The notes under the pieces were generated by a model. The model ran no database searches, was not told the origin of the DNA, and worked only from the letters and a program-made list of their open reading frames with translations. Shown piece after piece: positions 1-8,989 of a stretch of DNA of 34,949 nucleotides; within the stretch, counting starts at the first letter, position 1, and each line of letters starts with the position of its first letter. This stretch comes from Mesorhizobium escarrei (lineage in GTDB: Bacteria; Pseudomonadota; Alphaproteobacteria; Rhizobiales; Rhizobiaceae). Location of the stretch: assembly GCF_935825525.1 (NCBI RefSeq), contig NZ_CAKXZT010000137.1:1310-36258 (forward strand). Direction: 5' to 3'. Position numbers and translations under genes: made by a program.

Positions 1-177
1 GACCGACGGCTTGGCCGGCTGGCCAAGGAGTGCGGCTATCGGATCGGCTTCGGCGGCAGACACGGGCCGGCGGACCTCGATTGCGATCCCATCGACCTTC
101 CGCGCATCGAGATTCGCGGGGATCGCTCACTCGATGACTTTGTTGCCAGGGTCGAGGCCGTGCTCGAAGAGCGGTGA
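1..177 (+). CDS. Polysaccharide deacetylase, C-terminal fragment
   Basis: The open frame enters from the left edge (frame 1) and ends at TGA 175-177, giving 58 residues. It reads GYRIGFGGRHGPADLDCDP, then LPRIEIRGDRSLDDF, then a short helix ending VEAVLEER. A 'GYR.gF..r.G....d.dp..LPRi.i.gd.sl..F' tail is typical of the last 50 residues of NodB-type polysaccharide deacetylases in carbohydrate esterase family 4, which remove N-acetyl groups from glycans. The catalytic half lies outside the window, so the call rests on the tail alone. It converges on the minus-strand redoxin gene with a 34-bp gap. A second deacetylase family member lies at 24220-24984. Confidence 0.6.
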   Translation, partial: DRRLGRLAKECGYRIGFGGRHGPADLDCDPIDLPRIEIRGDRSLDDFVARVEAVLEER

Positions 178-211
178 TCAGTGTCCCGCCCCGTTTACCT
201 CGTTCGCAAGT

Positions 212-892
212 CTATTGGGCGACTTGGGACACGGCTGACATCAGCTCCTGCGGGTTTGGCACCCCAAACATGTATCGCCCACCCTCTGGAACCTCCGTGA
301 AGCTCCAGCGGACGATCCCCTGCCGGTCCAGTAGAAACTGACCGACCAGTTGTCCGTGTCCCGTTGCCATCATCTGCTCGTCGGCTTCAGTCAGTTCGTA
401 ATGGTCCCTCTTGTCGAGGATCTCGCCGGCCGTAATAGGATCCATAGGACCGGGCAATTCGCTGGGTATGTCGACCCGCATATCCTTTACCGCTGCCATC
501 GAGACCTTGTACGGCCAGTTCGTCTCGTCTTGGGTGAATTCGAGATTGGGCAGTCCAAAAGCACGATGTGAAGCGCGTTCAGGGTCGGAGGCCGCAAGCA
601 GATTCGGCATCGGGTGGTAGCGGAAATAGAGACGCGCCCGTTCGATCGGCGTGTTGACCACCGTCAGGCTCTCCACGCCCTTTTCGCGCAGCTCCGGATC
701 AAGCCGCGCCTGGGCGGCGATATGGCGCCGGCAAAACGCACAATGCAGACCTCGAAACAGTGCGACCAGCACCGGTTTTTGTCCGCGAAAGTCGTCAAGC
801 GCGATCTTGCCTTCCTGGGTAATGGCGTCGAGTACCACGTTCGGCGCACGGTCGCCCGGTTGAAGCGGTACCAAATCACTACGCGCGGACAT
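212..892 (-). CDS. AhpC/TSA-like thioredoxin-fold protein
   Basis: A 226-aa protein of the peroxiredoxin/redoxin superfamily, probably a cytoplasmic thiol peroxidase or disulfide reductase. The N-terminal part (PGDRAPNVVL, then a strand LVALFRG) leads into HCAFC, a CxxC pair at residues 51-54 where the family has its peroxidatic cysteine. A helix and the TVVNTPIERARLYF strand region follow. The C-terminal third carries GQFLLDRQGIVRW, the usual AhpC/TSA strand-turn. The chosen start is ATG 890-892, preceded by GGAGG six bases upstream; an in-frame TTG at 898 would sit inside that site. It starts 18 bp after the stop of the large cyclase/ATPase gene, so the two are probably cotranscribed. The substrate cannot be read from the sequence. 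Confidence 0.85.
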   Translation of the reverse strand: MSARSDLVPLQPGDRAPNVVLDAITQEGKIALDDFRGQKPVLVALFRGLHCAFCRRHIAAQARLDPELREKGVESLTVVNTPIERARLYFRYHPMPNLLAASDPERASHRAFGLPNLEFTQDETNWPYKVSMAAVKDMRVDIPSELPGPMDPITAGEILDKRDHYELTEADEQMMATGHGQLVGQFLLDRQGIVRWSFTEVPEGGRYMFGVPNPQELMSAVSQVAQ

Positions 893-910
893 TTCCAACC
901 TCCAACCCGG

Positions 911-3900
911 CTAATCGAGAAAAGGCAGCACCACAAGCGCTTCCGGGTCGAGCCCGTGCTGGGCGCATATACCCTGCGCCAGGGAAAAGTAGCGTTCGGC
1001 CTCGGCCAGATTGTCGAGGTCGAGATTAAGCGTTGCGAGACCATCATAGCACGGAAACAGCAGTTGGGGCTCGCCCGTTTCGCGGGCTACGTCCAGTGCT
1101 TCGTGGAACAAGCCTACCGCCAGTTCCGGACGGCCGTGGCACTGGTGGATTTGCGCAAGCACGATCAACGGCACCGGCAGGTGCTCGCGCTGGTCGAGCG
1201 CCCGGTCGATCTCGATGGCCTTCTCGGCAGCAGGCACGCCCTCCGTTGGACAGCGATCCGTGAAAGTACAACAAGCGACCGCCAGATTGGCGAGGAGGCG
1301 CGCCTGGAAACCCAAGTCACCAATATGGCGCGCCACTTCAAGACCGCGCCGACAGACCTCCATCGCCTGTGCCGGATCGATGGTCGTGTAAAGCACGCCG
1401 AGATTGGTGTAGCCGCGGCAGGCCGCGCCCAGTAGACCGGCGGCTTCGGCCAATTCAATGCTACGCTCAACCTGAAGCACGGCTTCACGGTTTCGCCCAA
1501 GGCGAGCCAGCGCGACAGCCTTGGTATTAAGTGCCTCGGCGGTCACTAGAGTGGCATCACACCCTACCTCGGAGACATGCTCCGTCGTCAGAGAGCTTAC
1601 ACAATCCAGCGCCGCGTCTGCCCATTTTGCCGCGAGAGCGTGATCTCCGCTACGGAACGCCTGTCGGCCACGTTCTTGCCAGAGATGCGCCTGCTCGATC
1701 GGGGCATCCGCTCCATCGAGGAGCGCTGCCGCTTCAGCATAGCGGGCTTCTGCGTTGTCCCGCTTGCCGACGTCCCAGAGCAGCCGACCGACCTTTCGCA
1801 AAACTCGCGCCGACGCGACACGATTGGCTGACTCGCGGTATGCCTGTAACACAGTCTCGTAGTGGTGGTGCGCGATCTCGCGGCGGCCTATCGGGCCGCT
1901 CAAATCGGCAATGCGCTCTGCAATTGCCAGTTTGAGCGGTGTTTGCCCGATCGCGCTCAACGCAGTCAGTGCTCGCTCATAGAAACGAAGGGCGTCGTCG
2001 TTGGCGTATATCATGCGAGCGCGATCGCCCGCCGCCTGCAGGTAATGCGCGCCCCTCTCCCGCTCGGCGCTCTGTGCGAAATGATGACCGAGCACGGTCA
2101 AATCCTCGAGCCGTTCCGGCTTGTCGCCGCACAGTTGCTCCAAGGCAGCACCGACCCGCCCGTGGATGTCGGTCCGGCGTTGCAGGAGCATATTCTGGTA
2201 GATCACGTCCTGCAGCAATGTTTGCGTAAAGCGGTAGCTTTGCGATGAGACCGAGCCTGATCCGGCAACTTCCTCGATGATTTCCGCATCGCAAAGCAGT
2301 TCGCAGCCGGCTTCTAGCCGGCCGGGGTCGGATGTCACGGCTTTCAGAAGCGTGGCATCGAAGCGCGGGCCGATTACCGCGGCTTCCTGGGCCAACCGGC
2401 GCACCTCTTGGGGCAGCCGGTCGACGCGAGCAAGCAACATAGCCTGGATAGTGGCGGGGATGCCGGTTGCGACTTCGCCTGCCACAGTCCGCCATTGCTG
2501 GCCCTCGCGCATCAGTACACCGCGATCGATAAGGCCGCGGACGATCTCCTCTACAAAGAGGGGGTTGCCGCCCGCGCGCTCAAGGATCTGGTCGAGAAGC
2601 CCTCCTGCGGAGTTTACCCAGCTCTCGCCGAAAAGCGCCGCCAGCAGGCTGCGTCCGTCATCATTGTTGAGCGACGAAAGCCTGAGCGCTGTGTGACTGA
2701 CCCGACTTGAGTCGAGCTGGTCGTTGTCCGGCGCCGGACGATGCGTGACCAGCAACATCAACCGCGTGCGTTCCAACCTGTCCATCACGAAACGTAGTGC
2801 CTCGAGCGACACGGCGTCGGCCCAGTGCAGGTCTTCGACGACAATCAACAGCGGCGACAGCGCAAGCCGCCGTTCGATGATTGTGCGGACTGCGTAGAGA
2901 ATTTGCCGCCGCAGCTGCTCGGGCTCGACATGCTGCAAGGTGGCATCGGGGTCGCCAAGGCCGAGCACATGGTAGAGCAAAGGCATCAGCCGCTTCGCCT
3001 CCTCGCCCTGCAGGCCGAGATCGGTAAGCAAGCCTGCGAGCTTCCCCCGCATTTCGTCCCCATTGTCGTTTTGCATCATCCCGGCAGCGCTGCGCACCAC
3101 TGCGCCCAAGGCGCCAAACGATTGTTCGCCCAGCGGTGAGCACGTGGCCAGCCGCACGGCGACGTCGCGAAAACGATCCTCGTCGCCGACGCGGGCGACG
3201 AACTCCTTCACCAGCCGCGATTTCCCGATACCGGCGTCTCCGACGAGGCGGACAAGTTGGGCCGAGCCGGCGCACGCCTGGTCAAGGCTCGCCAGCATTC
3301 TATTGAGCTCCGCACCACGACCTATCATCGGCGCGCTGAGGCCGAGCGCCTCGAGCCCACGCGCTGCACGCGGCGCCGCAAGCGGTGCATCCAGTCGATG
3401 GACGAGCACACTGCCAGCCTTGCCGCGAAGCACGACGTCACCCAGCGACTCGTAAGAGAAGGCATGCCGGGTCAGCCTGTGAGTGAGCTCGCCTACCAGC
3501 ACCTCACCCGGTGCGGCCAGCGATTGCAGGCGTTGCGCCGTATTCACGGTGTCGCCGGTCACCGAATAGGATTTGGCGGTGCCGATGCCCAATCCACCAG
3601 TAACGACGGGACCAGTGTTTATGCCGATGTGGAGTAACAGAGGCGAGCCGGAGTGGCGGGTGCTTTCGCCGAGCCGCGCCGTCCGGGCGATCATGTCGAG
3701 AGCGGCGCGAAGCGCACGTTCCGGATCGTCCTCATGCGCGACCGGCGCACCGAACAAAGCGAGCAGTGCATCGCCGATGAATTTGTCGACGAAACCACCA
3801 AAGTTTCGCACGGCCGCCGTCAATTCCTTGAACAGTTGGTTCTGCAGCGCTTGCATGACCTCGGGGTCGAGCTGCTCGCTGAGTGTCGTGAAGCCGCAAA

Positions 3901-4210
3901 GGTCGGCGAACAGGACCGTTACCGTCCGGCGATCGGCGTCGGAGACGGGGTGCAGCCCATCTTCGCTTTCGATGTTCGGAAGCAGCGACGGAGTTCGAGA
4001 AGGCGGCACAATGGTCCGGCTTGGCGTCGGAGCAGGCCGTTCGACGGCTTTTGCGGGCGCACCGACGCTTGCCCCACATTTCGGACAGAACTCGAAATCA
4101 GGTGCGCAGGGGTAGCCGCAACTGGCGCATGGCACGGGCTGGCGCCTGCCACACCTCGGACAGAAAGCGTAACCGCGCTCAACCTCGAAACCGCAGCCCG
4201 AGCAGTCCAT
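911..4210 (-). CDS. Zinc-ribbon class III adenylate cyclase with AAA ATPase and TPR domains
   Basis: A 1099-aa cytoplasmic signalling protein. Residues 1-50 hold paired CxxC zinc ribbons (CSGC, CPRC, CASC, CPKC). A class III cyclase domain covers about 90-270: the metal-binding Asp are in FADLCGFT (D103) and KFIGDAL (D147, with the purine-reading Lys at 143), and TGDTVNTAQRLQ supplies the transition-state Asn and Arg, so it should be active. An AAA/STAND ATPase follows, with Walker A GDAGIGKS near 324-331 and Walker B IVVEDLHWAD near 456-465. The last ~450 residues are helical TPR-like repeats. This architecture is common in rhizobia. ATG 4210 is preferred because GAGGT precedes it; a GTG at 4225 has no ribosome site. 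The gene leads a probable operon with the redoxin gene. The ligand sensed by the TPR region is unknown. Confidence 0.9.
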   Translation of the reverse strand: MDCSGCGFEVERGYAFCPRCGRRQPVPCASCGYPCAPDFEFCPKCGASVGAPAKAVERPAPTPSRTIVPPSRTPSLLPNIESEDGLHPVSDADRRTVTVLFADLCGFTTLSEQLDPEVMQALQNQLFKELTAAVRNFGGFVDKFIGDALLALFGAPVAHEDDPERALRAALDMIARTARLGESTRHSGSPLLLHIGINTGPVVTGGLGIGTAKSYSVTGDTVNTAQRLQSLAAPGEVLVGELTHRLTRHAFSYESLGDVVLRGKAGSVLVHRLDAPLAAPRAARGLEALGLSAPMIGRGAELNRMLASLDQACAGSAQLVRLVGDAGIGKSRLVKEFVARVGDEDRFRDVAVRLATCSPLGEQSFGALGAVVRSAAGMMQNDNGDEMRGKLAGLLTDLGLQGEEAKRLMPLLYHVLGLGDPDATLQHVEPEQLRRQILYAVRTIIERRLALSPLLIVVEDLHWADAVSLEALRFVMDRLERTRLMLLVTHRPAPDNDQLDSSRVSHTALRLSSLNNDDGRSLLAALFGESWVNSAGGLLDQILERAGGNPLFVEEIVRGLIDRGVLMREGQQWRTVAGEVATGIPATIQAMLLARVDRLPQEVRRLAQEAAVIGPRFDATLLKAVTSDPGRLEAGCELLCDAEIIEEVAGSGSVSSQSYRFTQTLLQDVIYQNMLLQRRTDIHGRVGAALEQLCGDKPERLEDLTVLGHHFAQSAERERGAHYLQAAGDRARMIYANDDALRFYERALTALSAIGQTPLKLAIAERIADLSGPIGRREIAHHHYETVLQAYRESANRVASARVLRKVGRLLWDVGKRDNAEARYAEAAALLDGADAPIEQAHLWQERGRQAFRSGDHALAAKWADAALDCVSSLTTEHVSEVGCDATLVTAEALNTKAVALARLGRNREAVLQVERSIELAEAAGLLGAACRGYTNLGVLYTTIDPAQAMEVCRRGLEVARHIGDLGFQARLLANLAVACCTFTDRCPTEGVPAAEKAIEIDRALDQREHLPVPLIVLAQIHQCHGRPELAVGLFHEALDVARETGEPQLLFPCYDGLATLNLDLDNLAEAERYFSLAQGICAQHGLDPEALVVLPFLD

Positions 4211-4608
4211 CGGACAAGACCTCACTAGGGGCCGTGACGGGTGATCTCGCTACGCACTTCACGGCCAAGGTATTCACAAGAATGAACCGATAGCCGTCGG
4301 CCAGCAAGCGGTAGCGCAAATGGGCACCTGTGAGAGCAGGCAGAGCGACGCGAGCAGGAAGCGTCGCTCTGTGACCCGTTGTGGACTTTGCTGGGCCGGC
4401 TGCCCAACGTTCCTAAGGGTGAAGGTTTTTCGATGCGGGCCGCGGCACGAGGGTTGGGCTGGATCGACATCGGCCCGCGTTGAAAACCTCCCAAGGAGGT
4501 TAGCGGCCCTTGACGCAGCTGCGGTGGACGACCGCTTAGCGGCAGCAGCGGATCACCATCTCGGAGACCTCAATCTGCGCCGGGTCAGGGCGGCAACCTG
4601 ACCGAGGC
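4211..4608. other. Intergenic region with no recognisable gene
   Basis: About 400 bp between the cyclase/ATPase start and the broken hydrolase. Short open frames exist on both strands, but none has a good ribosome site or a recognisable product. It holds the two hairpins described separately or here: an 11-bp perfect stem at 4341-4371, and a 7-bp stem with a 3-nt loop at 4485-4501 (AACCTCC/GGAGGTT). The promoter of the downstream cyclase operon presumably lies here, but no convincing -35/-10 pair was found. Confidence 0.5.
4341..4371. repeat. Perfect 11-bp inverted repeat (hairpin)
   Basis: CAGAGCGACGC at 4341-4351 is matched exactly by GCGTCGCTCTG at 4361-4371, with a 9-nt loop. No T-run follows on either strand, so it is not a canonical intrinsic terminator. 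It lies downstream of the hydrolase remnant and upstream of the cyclase gene, both on the minus strand. Confidence 0.6.
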
Positions 4609-5527
4609 TCATGGCCTCGACCCGAGGAAACCGCGGATCATCGCAAGCGTGGCCTGCGGATTTTCCTCCATGATCCAGTGGCCGGAGTCGGGGACCACAC
4701 CCTCGGTCACGTCGCTCGCGGCGAAACGCATGACCGTAGCCATCATCGGTCCGAACAACTTCTCGCCGCCGATCGCCAGCACCGGCATGGACAGCTTGCC
4801 CTTGGCGGCCAGTGGGCCTTGTTGTCGATGGCGTCCTGGTCGAACGCCGCGAACTGGGCGAAGCCGGCGTGCATGGCGCCCGGCTGGGCGTAAAGCTCGG
4901 CATAGTGGGACCGCGAGGCTTCTGTGAACCGCGCTGGATTGGCCGAGAACTCGTTCCAGAAGCGGTCGAGATAGATCCGCTCCCGCCCCGCGACCAACCG
5001 CTCCATGTCGGGCCCACCGAAGCGGAAGTGCCAGAGGAGCGGGTTCTTGAGGATTTCCTCCCACGGCCCAATGCCTGGGACTGTGCGTCGATCAGCACGA
5101 AGCGGGTCACCCGCTGCGGGTTCTGTACCGCGAAGGCGTAGCCGACCATGTTGCCGATATCGTGGGTGACCAGATCGGCGCGCTCGATCTTCAACGCGTC
5201 GAGAACGCCTGCGATGTCGGCCCCTTGCGTCTTCTTGTCGTAACCGCCCGGGGGCCTGGCCGACAGCCCCGGGCCCCGCAGGTCCGGCACGATGACGGTG
5301 TGATCCCTTGCCAAGTCCACCGCCATCGGCACCCACATGTCCCCGGTCTCGCCATATCCGTGCAGCAGGACGACGGCCGGCCCTTGCCCGCCCGTGCGGA
5401 CGTGGAGCATGGTGCCATTGGTCGCGATCTCGCGCGTCTTGAACGCGGCGGGGAACTCAGGCGGCTGTGCGTGAACCGGGAGCGCCATCAACAGCAGCGC
5501 GAACGTCGTAGCGAATAGGCACCGCAT
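4609..5527 (-). pseudogene. Secreted alpha/beta hydrolase (epoxide hydrolase-like), two frameshifts
   Basis: Three consecutive frames together encode one alpha/beta hydrolase of about 306 residues. Frame one (ATG 5527, GGAG seven bases upstream) has a Sec signal peptide (FATTFALLLMALPVHA, then Q), the oxyanion-hole motif LLHGYGETGDMW, PDLRGPG, and DLVTHDIGNMVGYAFA, where the nucleophile is Asp in place of Ser. Near 5081-5085 reading must shift to continue with PGIGPWEEILKNPLLW and the cap domain. Near 4812-4816 it must shift again to give LAAKGKLSMPVLAIGGEKLFG, then PDSGHWIMEENPQ with the catalytic His, and stop at 4609. Each break is explained by one missing base. An Asp nucleophile in HDIG fits epoxide hydrolases and dehalogenases. 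Sequencing error is the alternative to real decay. Confidence 0.8.
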
Positions 5528-5662
5528 GGGAGGTCTCCGATTGAGCGTCAGGAGGTAAGGCTTTTATCACGAGATAGCTCGCCTCCGCCCGGAATCGACC
5601 GGCTAACGTCTCGCCATAGTCAGGAGAGGCAGCCATAGGCACTCCGGTTGCGGGCCAATGAG

Positions 5663-5670
5663 ACCTGCGT
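5663..5670. repeat. IS target-site duplication, left copy
   Basis: ACCTGCGT immediately left of the element is repeated exactly at 7010-7017 immediately right of it. Eight bases is the usual IS256-family duplication length. Confidence 0.9.
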
Positions 5671-7009
5671 GGTAGTGTGCTGAGAGTTCTGCAAATTCGC
5701 TGAGAGAGGGCGGTCATGGCAGGCTGGTGATGTTCAACGTCACCTGATTCCCGCGAAGGAACGCCACCATGACCAAGACTGAAAGTAAGACCGCTAGCGC
5801 TGCCGTCAAAGACATTCTGCTTTCGAACCCGCAGGGTCTGCACGAAGTGATCCGTGCGGTGATGCAGGAGGTGCTCGAGGCCGAGATGGACGAGGCGCTT
5901 GGTGCTTCGAAGGGCGAGCGCACACCGGATCGGCTCGGCTACCGCTCGGGTTATTACGGCCGCACCCTTGTCACCCGGGTCGGCAAGCTTGAGCTGCGGG
6001 TTCCGCAAGACCGGGCCGGCCGCTTCTCCACCGAGCTGTTCGAGCGCTACCAGCGTTCCGAGCGGGCCTTGGTGGCGACGCTTGCGGAGATGTATGTGCA
6101 GGGCGTGTCGACCCGCAAGGTCAAGGCGATCACGGAAGAGCTGTGCGGTCATGCCTTCTCGGCCTCGTCGATCTCGGCCATCAACAAGCGTTTGGACGAG
6201 AGCCTGAAGGCGTTTGCCGAGCGCCCGCTTCAAGAGCCGTTTGCCTACCTCATCCTCGATGCCCGCTACGAGAAGGTCAGAGAGGCCGGCATCGTCATGA
6301 GCCAGGCGGTGCTGATCGCTGTCGGCATCGACTGGGACGGAAGGCGCCAGATCCTGGCCGTGGAGATGGCCAATCGCGAGAGCCGCTCGGCCTGGAGGGA
6401 TTTCCTCGTCTCACTGAAGGCGCGCGGCCTCAAGGGCGTCGAACTGGTCGTGTCCGACGATCATGCCGGCCTGGTCGCGGCGATCGGCGAGGTGATCCCG
6501 GAAGCGGCATGGCAGCGCTGCTACGTGCACTTCCTCAGGAACGCGCTCGATCACCTGCCGCGCAAGCACGGCGACGATTGCCTGCAGGAACTCAGATGGC
6601 TTTACGACCGGCGCGATCTCACCGAGGCCAAGGCCGATCTCGCCGCATGGCTTTCCAAATGGTCGGCCCGCTACCCGCGACTGACGACGTGGGTGGAGGA
6701 AACCATCGAATACACGCTGACCTTCTTCCGTCTGCCGCGCCAGCACCACAAGCACTTGAAGTCCACCAACATGCTCGAACGCCTCAACGAGGAAATCCGC
6801 CGGCGCACCTATGTCGTGCGCATCTTTCCAAACTCACAGAACTGCCTGCGCCTAGTCAGGGCACTGGCCGTCGAAACCAACGAAAACTGGATGGAGGCCA
6901 ACCGCTACATCAACATGGACGACCTGCGCGAGCACAAGAAGCTCGCTCTGCGCCAAGCCGCATGACCAGCACCAGGGCCGCCCTTTTGCAGAACTTGACG
7001 CACACAACC
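5671..7009 (+). mobile_element. IS256-family insertion sequence, complete
   Basis: A 1339-bp element with one transposase gene. The left end (GGTAGTGTGC, four variable bases, AGTTCTGCAAA, 5671-5695) matches the reverse complement of the right end (GGTTGTGTGC, four variable bases, AGTTCTGCAAA, 6985-7009) at 20 of 25 positions. Both inner edges continue to an AGGGCGG block. An identical 8-bp duplication flanks the ends, so the element inserted as a unit and neither flank has rearranged since. It lies between the broken hydrolase and the unknown 461-aa gene. Confidence 0.93.
5769..6965 (+). CDS. IS256-family transposase
   Basis: A 398-aa DDE transposase that moves the surrounding element by cut-and-paste or copy-out. 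The family order is intact: an N-terminal helical DNA-binding part with VEAEMDEALG-like and RNGYYGRTL-like motifs (seen as LEAEMDEALGA and RSGYYGRTLVTRVG), YLILDARYEKVRE with the first catalytic Asp, ELVVSDDHAGL with the second, WQRCYVHFLRNAL, and TNMLERLNEEIRRRT with the catalytic Glu. Length and all catalytic blocks are normal, so it is probably functional. The start ATG 5769 has AAGGA nine bases upstream. No frameshift or programmed slippage site was seen. Confidence 0.96.
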   Translation: MTKTESKTASAAVKDILLSNPQGLHEVIRAVMQEVLEAEMDEALGASKGERTPDRLGYRSGYYGRTLVTRVGKLELRVPQDRAGRFSTELFERYQRSERALVATLAEMYVQGVSTRKVKAITEELCGHAFSASSISAINKRLDESLKAFAERPLQEPFAYLILDARYEKVREAGIVMSQAVLIAVGIDWDGRRQILAVEMANRESRSAWRDFLVSLKARGLKGVELVVSDDHAGLVAAIGEVIPEAAWQRCYVHFLRNALDHLPRKHGDDCLQELRWLYDRRDLTEAKADLAAWLSKWSARYPRLTTWVEETIEYTLTFFRLPRQHHKHLKSTNMLERLNEEIRRRTYVVRIFPNSQNCLRLVRALAVETNENWMEANRYINMDDLREHKKLALRQAA

Positions 7010-7397
7010 ACCTGCGTTCGACGCAGCTCGCGAGAGGCCGAGCATAGCACTTCCATCAAGGCTCGCCCAGAGTTACCGGAACGGCGTTCGCTGTGTCCGC
7101 GGATTTTCCTACTTCACACCGGGCAGTGCCCCTCGATTTCAACGTCCGCAACGTAGTCGGGTCGCGACCTTCGCTATGTGGTATGTGAATGCGCGCTCAT
7201 GGCGCATCCGCGCCGTTGAGACAAATCAGGCTCCATCGAGGGACAGGGCTTGAAACCCTTGACCCTCAAATTATCAGCCTGACGCTCCAGTTCTCACCGA
7301 AAGGCATCAGCGTCAAGGAAGCGGCCGGATCAGACGCCCGAGGCTTACCGATAGATCGCCGTCGCTTGCGCACCAGAAAATCAACTTGAAGTAAAGC
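7010..7397. other. Intergenic region right of the IS, no recognisable gene
   Basis: It begins with the right copy of the IS target duplication (7010-7017). Small open frames exist on both strands (for example a plus frame over 7189-7389), but they have no ribosome site and no recognisable product. Joining 5528-5670 to 7018 onward, as before the insertion, does not restore an obvious gene. Confidence 0.5.
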
Positions 7398-8783
7398 TCA
7401 GCTCGCCTTGATCTCTGCCTGACCGATCTTGCGCCATCGGGGGTTTTCGCGAACCAGTTTCAGGTCGTCGGTCGTCTCAGCAAATGTCCGCAAACGGTAT
7501 TGCCGGAGCAGGTCCGGGAAGAGCGCCCCTTCCGGCAGGCCGGCAAGCTGCTCGCGGACCGAGATCTTTTCGTCGATGACCCGCATGCCCCAGGCATTCT
7601 CCCGAACCTGCAGCTCCGCAGCCAGATCGCGCTCTTCCGGCGCGTTTTCATCTAGCGCAGCCAGCAGGATCGAGTGGAAAAGCGCTACATAACCAATCTG
7701 TCTCAGGCCGCCCACAACCCGCACGCGCGGCAATATGGCAAGGACGAGGAACATCAGGAACAAGTTCGGCAGCAGCACGCCGTCCAGCAGCGCCTGCTTG
7801 AGACGCGGCCGCTCGAACGGGATGGAAAGACCATGCGGCCTGCCAGGCTCGATCAGGTGCCCGTTCTCGAGGACGAGCTTGCGCACGCGCTCCTCGCGGA
7901 TGCCCCAGAAATAGGCCGTGGCATTGGGCAGGAATCTGCCAAATGGGCTCGATGCGGCCGCTTGCAAGGCACATTCGAGACGCTGGCGCCTTGCGGGCTC
8001 AATGAGCAGCCTGCAAAGAAGGCTGCCATCATGTTCTAGATGCCGCGCCACGGCAGCCGCGGCGAGCCGATCATCGATGAAAACCGGCAGGGCCATGCCG
8101 GAACGATCCCAATCGGCGACCAGATCCTCGTTGAGGGCTGTCAGCGCATCGGCGGCGGTTCCAAACACCTTGTCCTGGCTGGCAAGCAGTGTGCCCAGCC
8201 AGCGGCTGGCATCCGTTTCATCGCCCACCGCCTCGAGCGCGCGCTTGTTGAGGGCGACGGGACCGGCCACGCAGGCGCTTTTGCGGCACAGTTTGTGGCG
8301 CCCCATGCCAAACAGGTTGACCTTGTCGTCACCGACATCGAGCCATCCCGGCCCCTCCCGGCCAATTGTCTCCATGGTCATCGTCGTTCCCACGAAGCCG
8401 AAGAAGGCCGACAGCCCGTTTTCGACCGCGCCGAGCCAGGCAAGCAGGAGGGCATCGAAAGTGATCCGGTCCATCAGAAGCAGGCAGTGCAGGCCGGACT
8501 GAATCACCGGTCTGTGCTCAAACTCTTCAAGGGCCTTGCCGATCTCTTCAGGCTGCATGATCACCCCAAGGCGCTGATGGAGGACTTCGCGCAGGATCGA
8601 GCGGGCAGCGATCGCCGGGCCCGATGCAGGCCTTGCCACCGGCCGCCACAGATGGCGGGCGTAATCGGAAACCGGTGCATTCCAGTTCTGCTCGATGTCC
8701 CGCGCGACTTCCGGGCAGAGCAGCGACAGCACAGCCAGAACGTCCGCCGGAGGCGTAGGGCTTGGCTCAAAGACGGCGGTCAT
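7398..8783 (-). CDS. Uncharacterised 461-aa protein
   Basis: I do not recognise this protein. The frame is long, uses codons like its neighbours, starts at ATG 8783 with a weak GGGA site upstream, and ends at TGA 7398. It looks cytoplasmic: there is no signal peptide, and one hydrophobic stretch (LLPNLFLMFLVLAILPRVRVVGG, about 345-365) could be a buried helix or a single membrane pass. Visible features are an N-terminal helical region, a Gly/His segment near 95-105 (RPVIQSGLHCLLL), a Cys/His-containing stretch (FGMGRHKLCRKSAC, about 160-173), and a charged helical C-terminus. It stands alone: the IS lies downstream and the divergent-free 206-bp gap before the acetyltransferase gene lies upstream. 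An enzyme is more likely than a structural protein, but no function is assigned. Confidence 0.75.
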   Translation of the reverse strand: MTAVFEPSPTPPADVLAVLSLLCPEVARDIEQNWNAPVSDYARHLWRPVARPASGPAIAARSILREVLHQRLGVIMQPEEIGKALEEFEHRPVIQSGLHCLLLMDRITFDALLLAWLGAVENGLSAFFGFVGTTMTMETIGREGPGWLDVGDDKVNLFGMGRHKLCRKSACVAGPVALNKRALEAVGDETDASRWLGTLLASQDKVFGTAADALTALNEDLVADWDRSGMALPVFIDDRLAAAAVARHLEHDGSLLCRLLIEPARRQRLECALQAAASSPFGRFLPNATAYFWGIREERVRKLVLENGHLIEPGRPHGLSIPFERPRLKQALLDGVLLPNLFLMFLVLAILPRVRVVGGLRQIGYVALFHSILLAALDENAPEERDLAAELQVRENAWGMRVIDEKISVREQLAGLPEGALFPDLLRQYRLRTFAETTDDLKLVRENPRWRKIGQAEIKAS

Positions 8784-8989
8784 TGGTCCCGTCTAGCCGC
8801 TTGCGGTGCAAACGCCAAGGGAGACCAGACTTGCTGATACGGCCGGCCCACACATGGATCGTCAACTCGATCAAGATGGTGTTAGACGAGACTGACCGTA
8901 TCTTACGAGGTTTTCCATGAGCAATCATCTGTTCGCCGACTCGGCACGATTGTTGGATTGGCCAAACAGTTAAGGCCAAACAGCGGATC

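Noticed and set aside
614..1435. Long plus-strand open frame opposite the cyclase/ATPase gene
   Set aside because: It is antisense to a clearly identified protein, has no recognisable motif, and mirrors the high-GC codon pattern of the real gene. Similar antisense frames elsewhere (for example 3653-4228, 9597-10430, 15213-16151, 33090-34055) were dropped for the same reason.
5528..7397. Possibility that the IS interrupts a gene
   Set aside because: Joining the flanks across the target duplication gives no open frame with a recognisable product on either strand.
7398..8783. Resemblance of the 461-aa protein to BshC-type bacillithiol synthase
   Set aside because: Only one short stretch (RPVIQSGLHC) looks alike; no other shared block was found.
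8917..8973. 18-codon ORF with a good ribosome site (GAGG) on the plus strand
   Set aside because: There is no downstream gene on that strand within reach, and no attenuator-like structure or codon signature. Probably chance.
8960..8983. 10-bp direct repeat GGCCAAACAG (8960-8969 and 8974-8983)
   Set aside because: Short, two copies only, no link to a feature.
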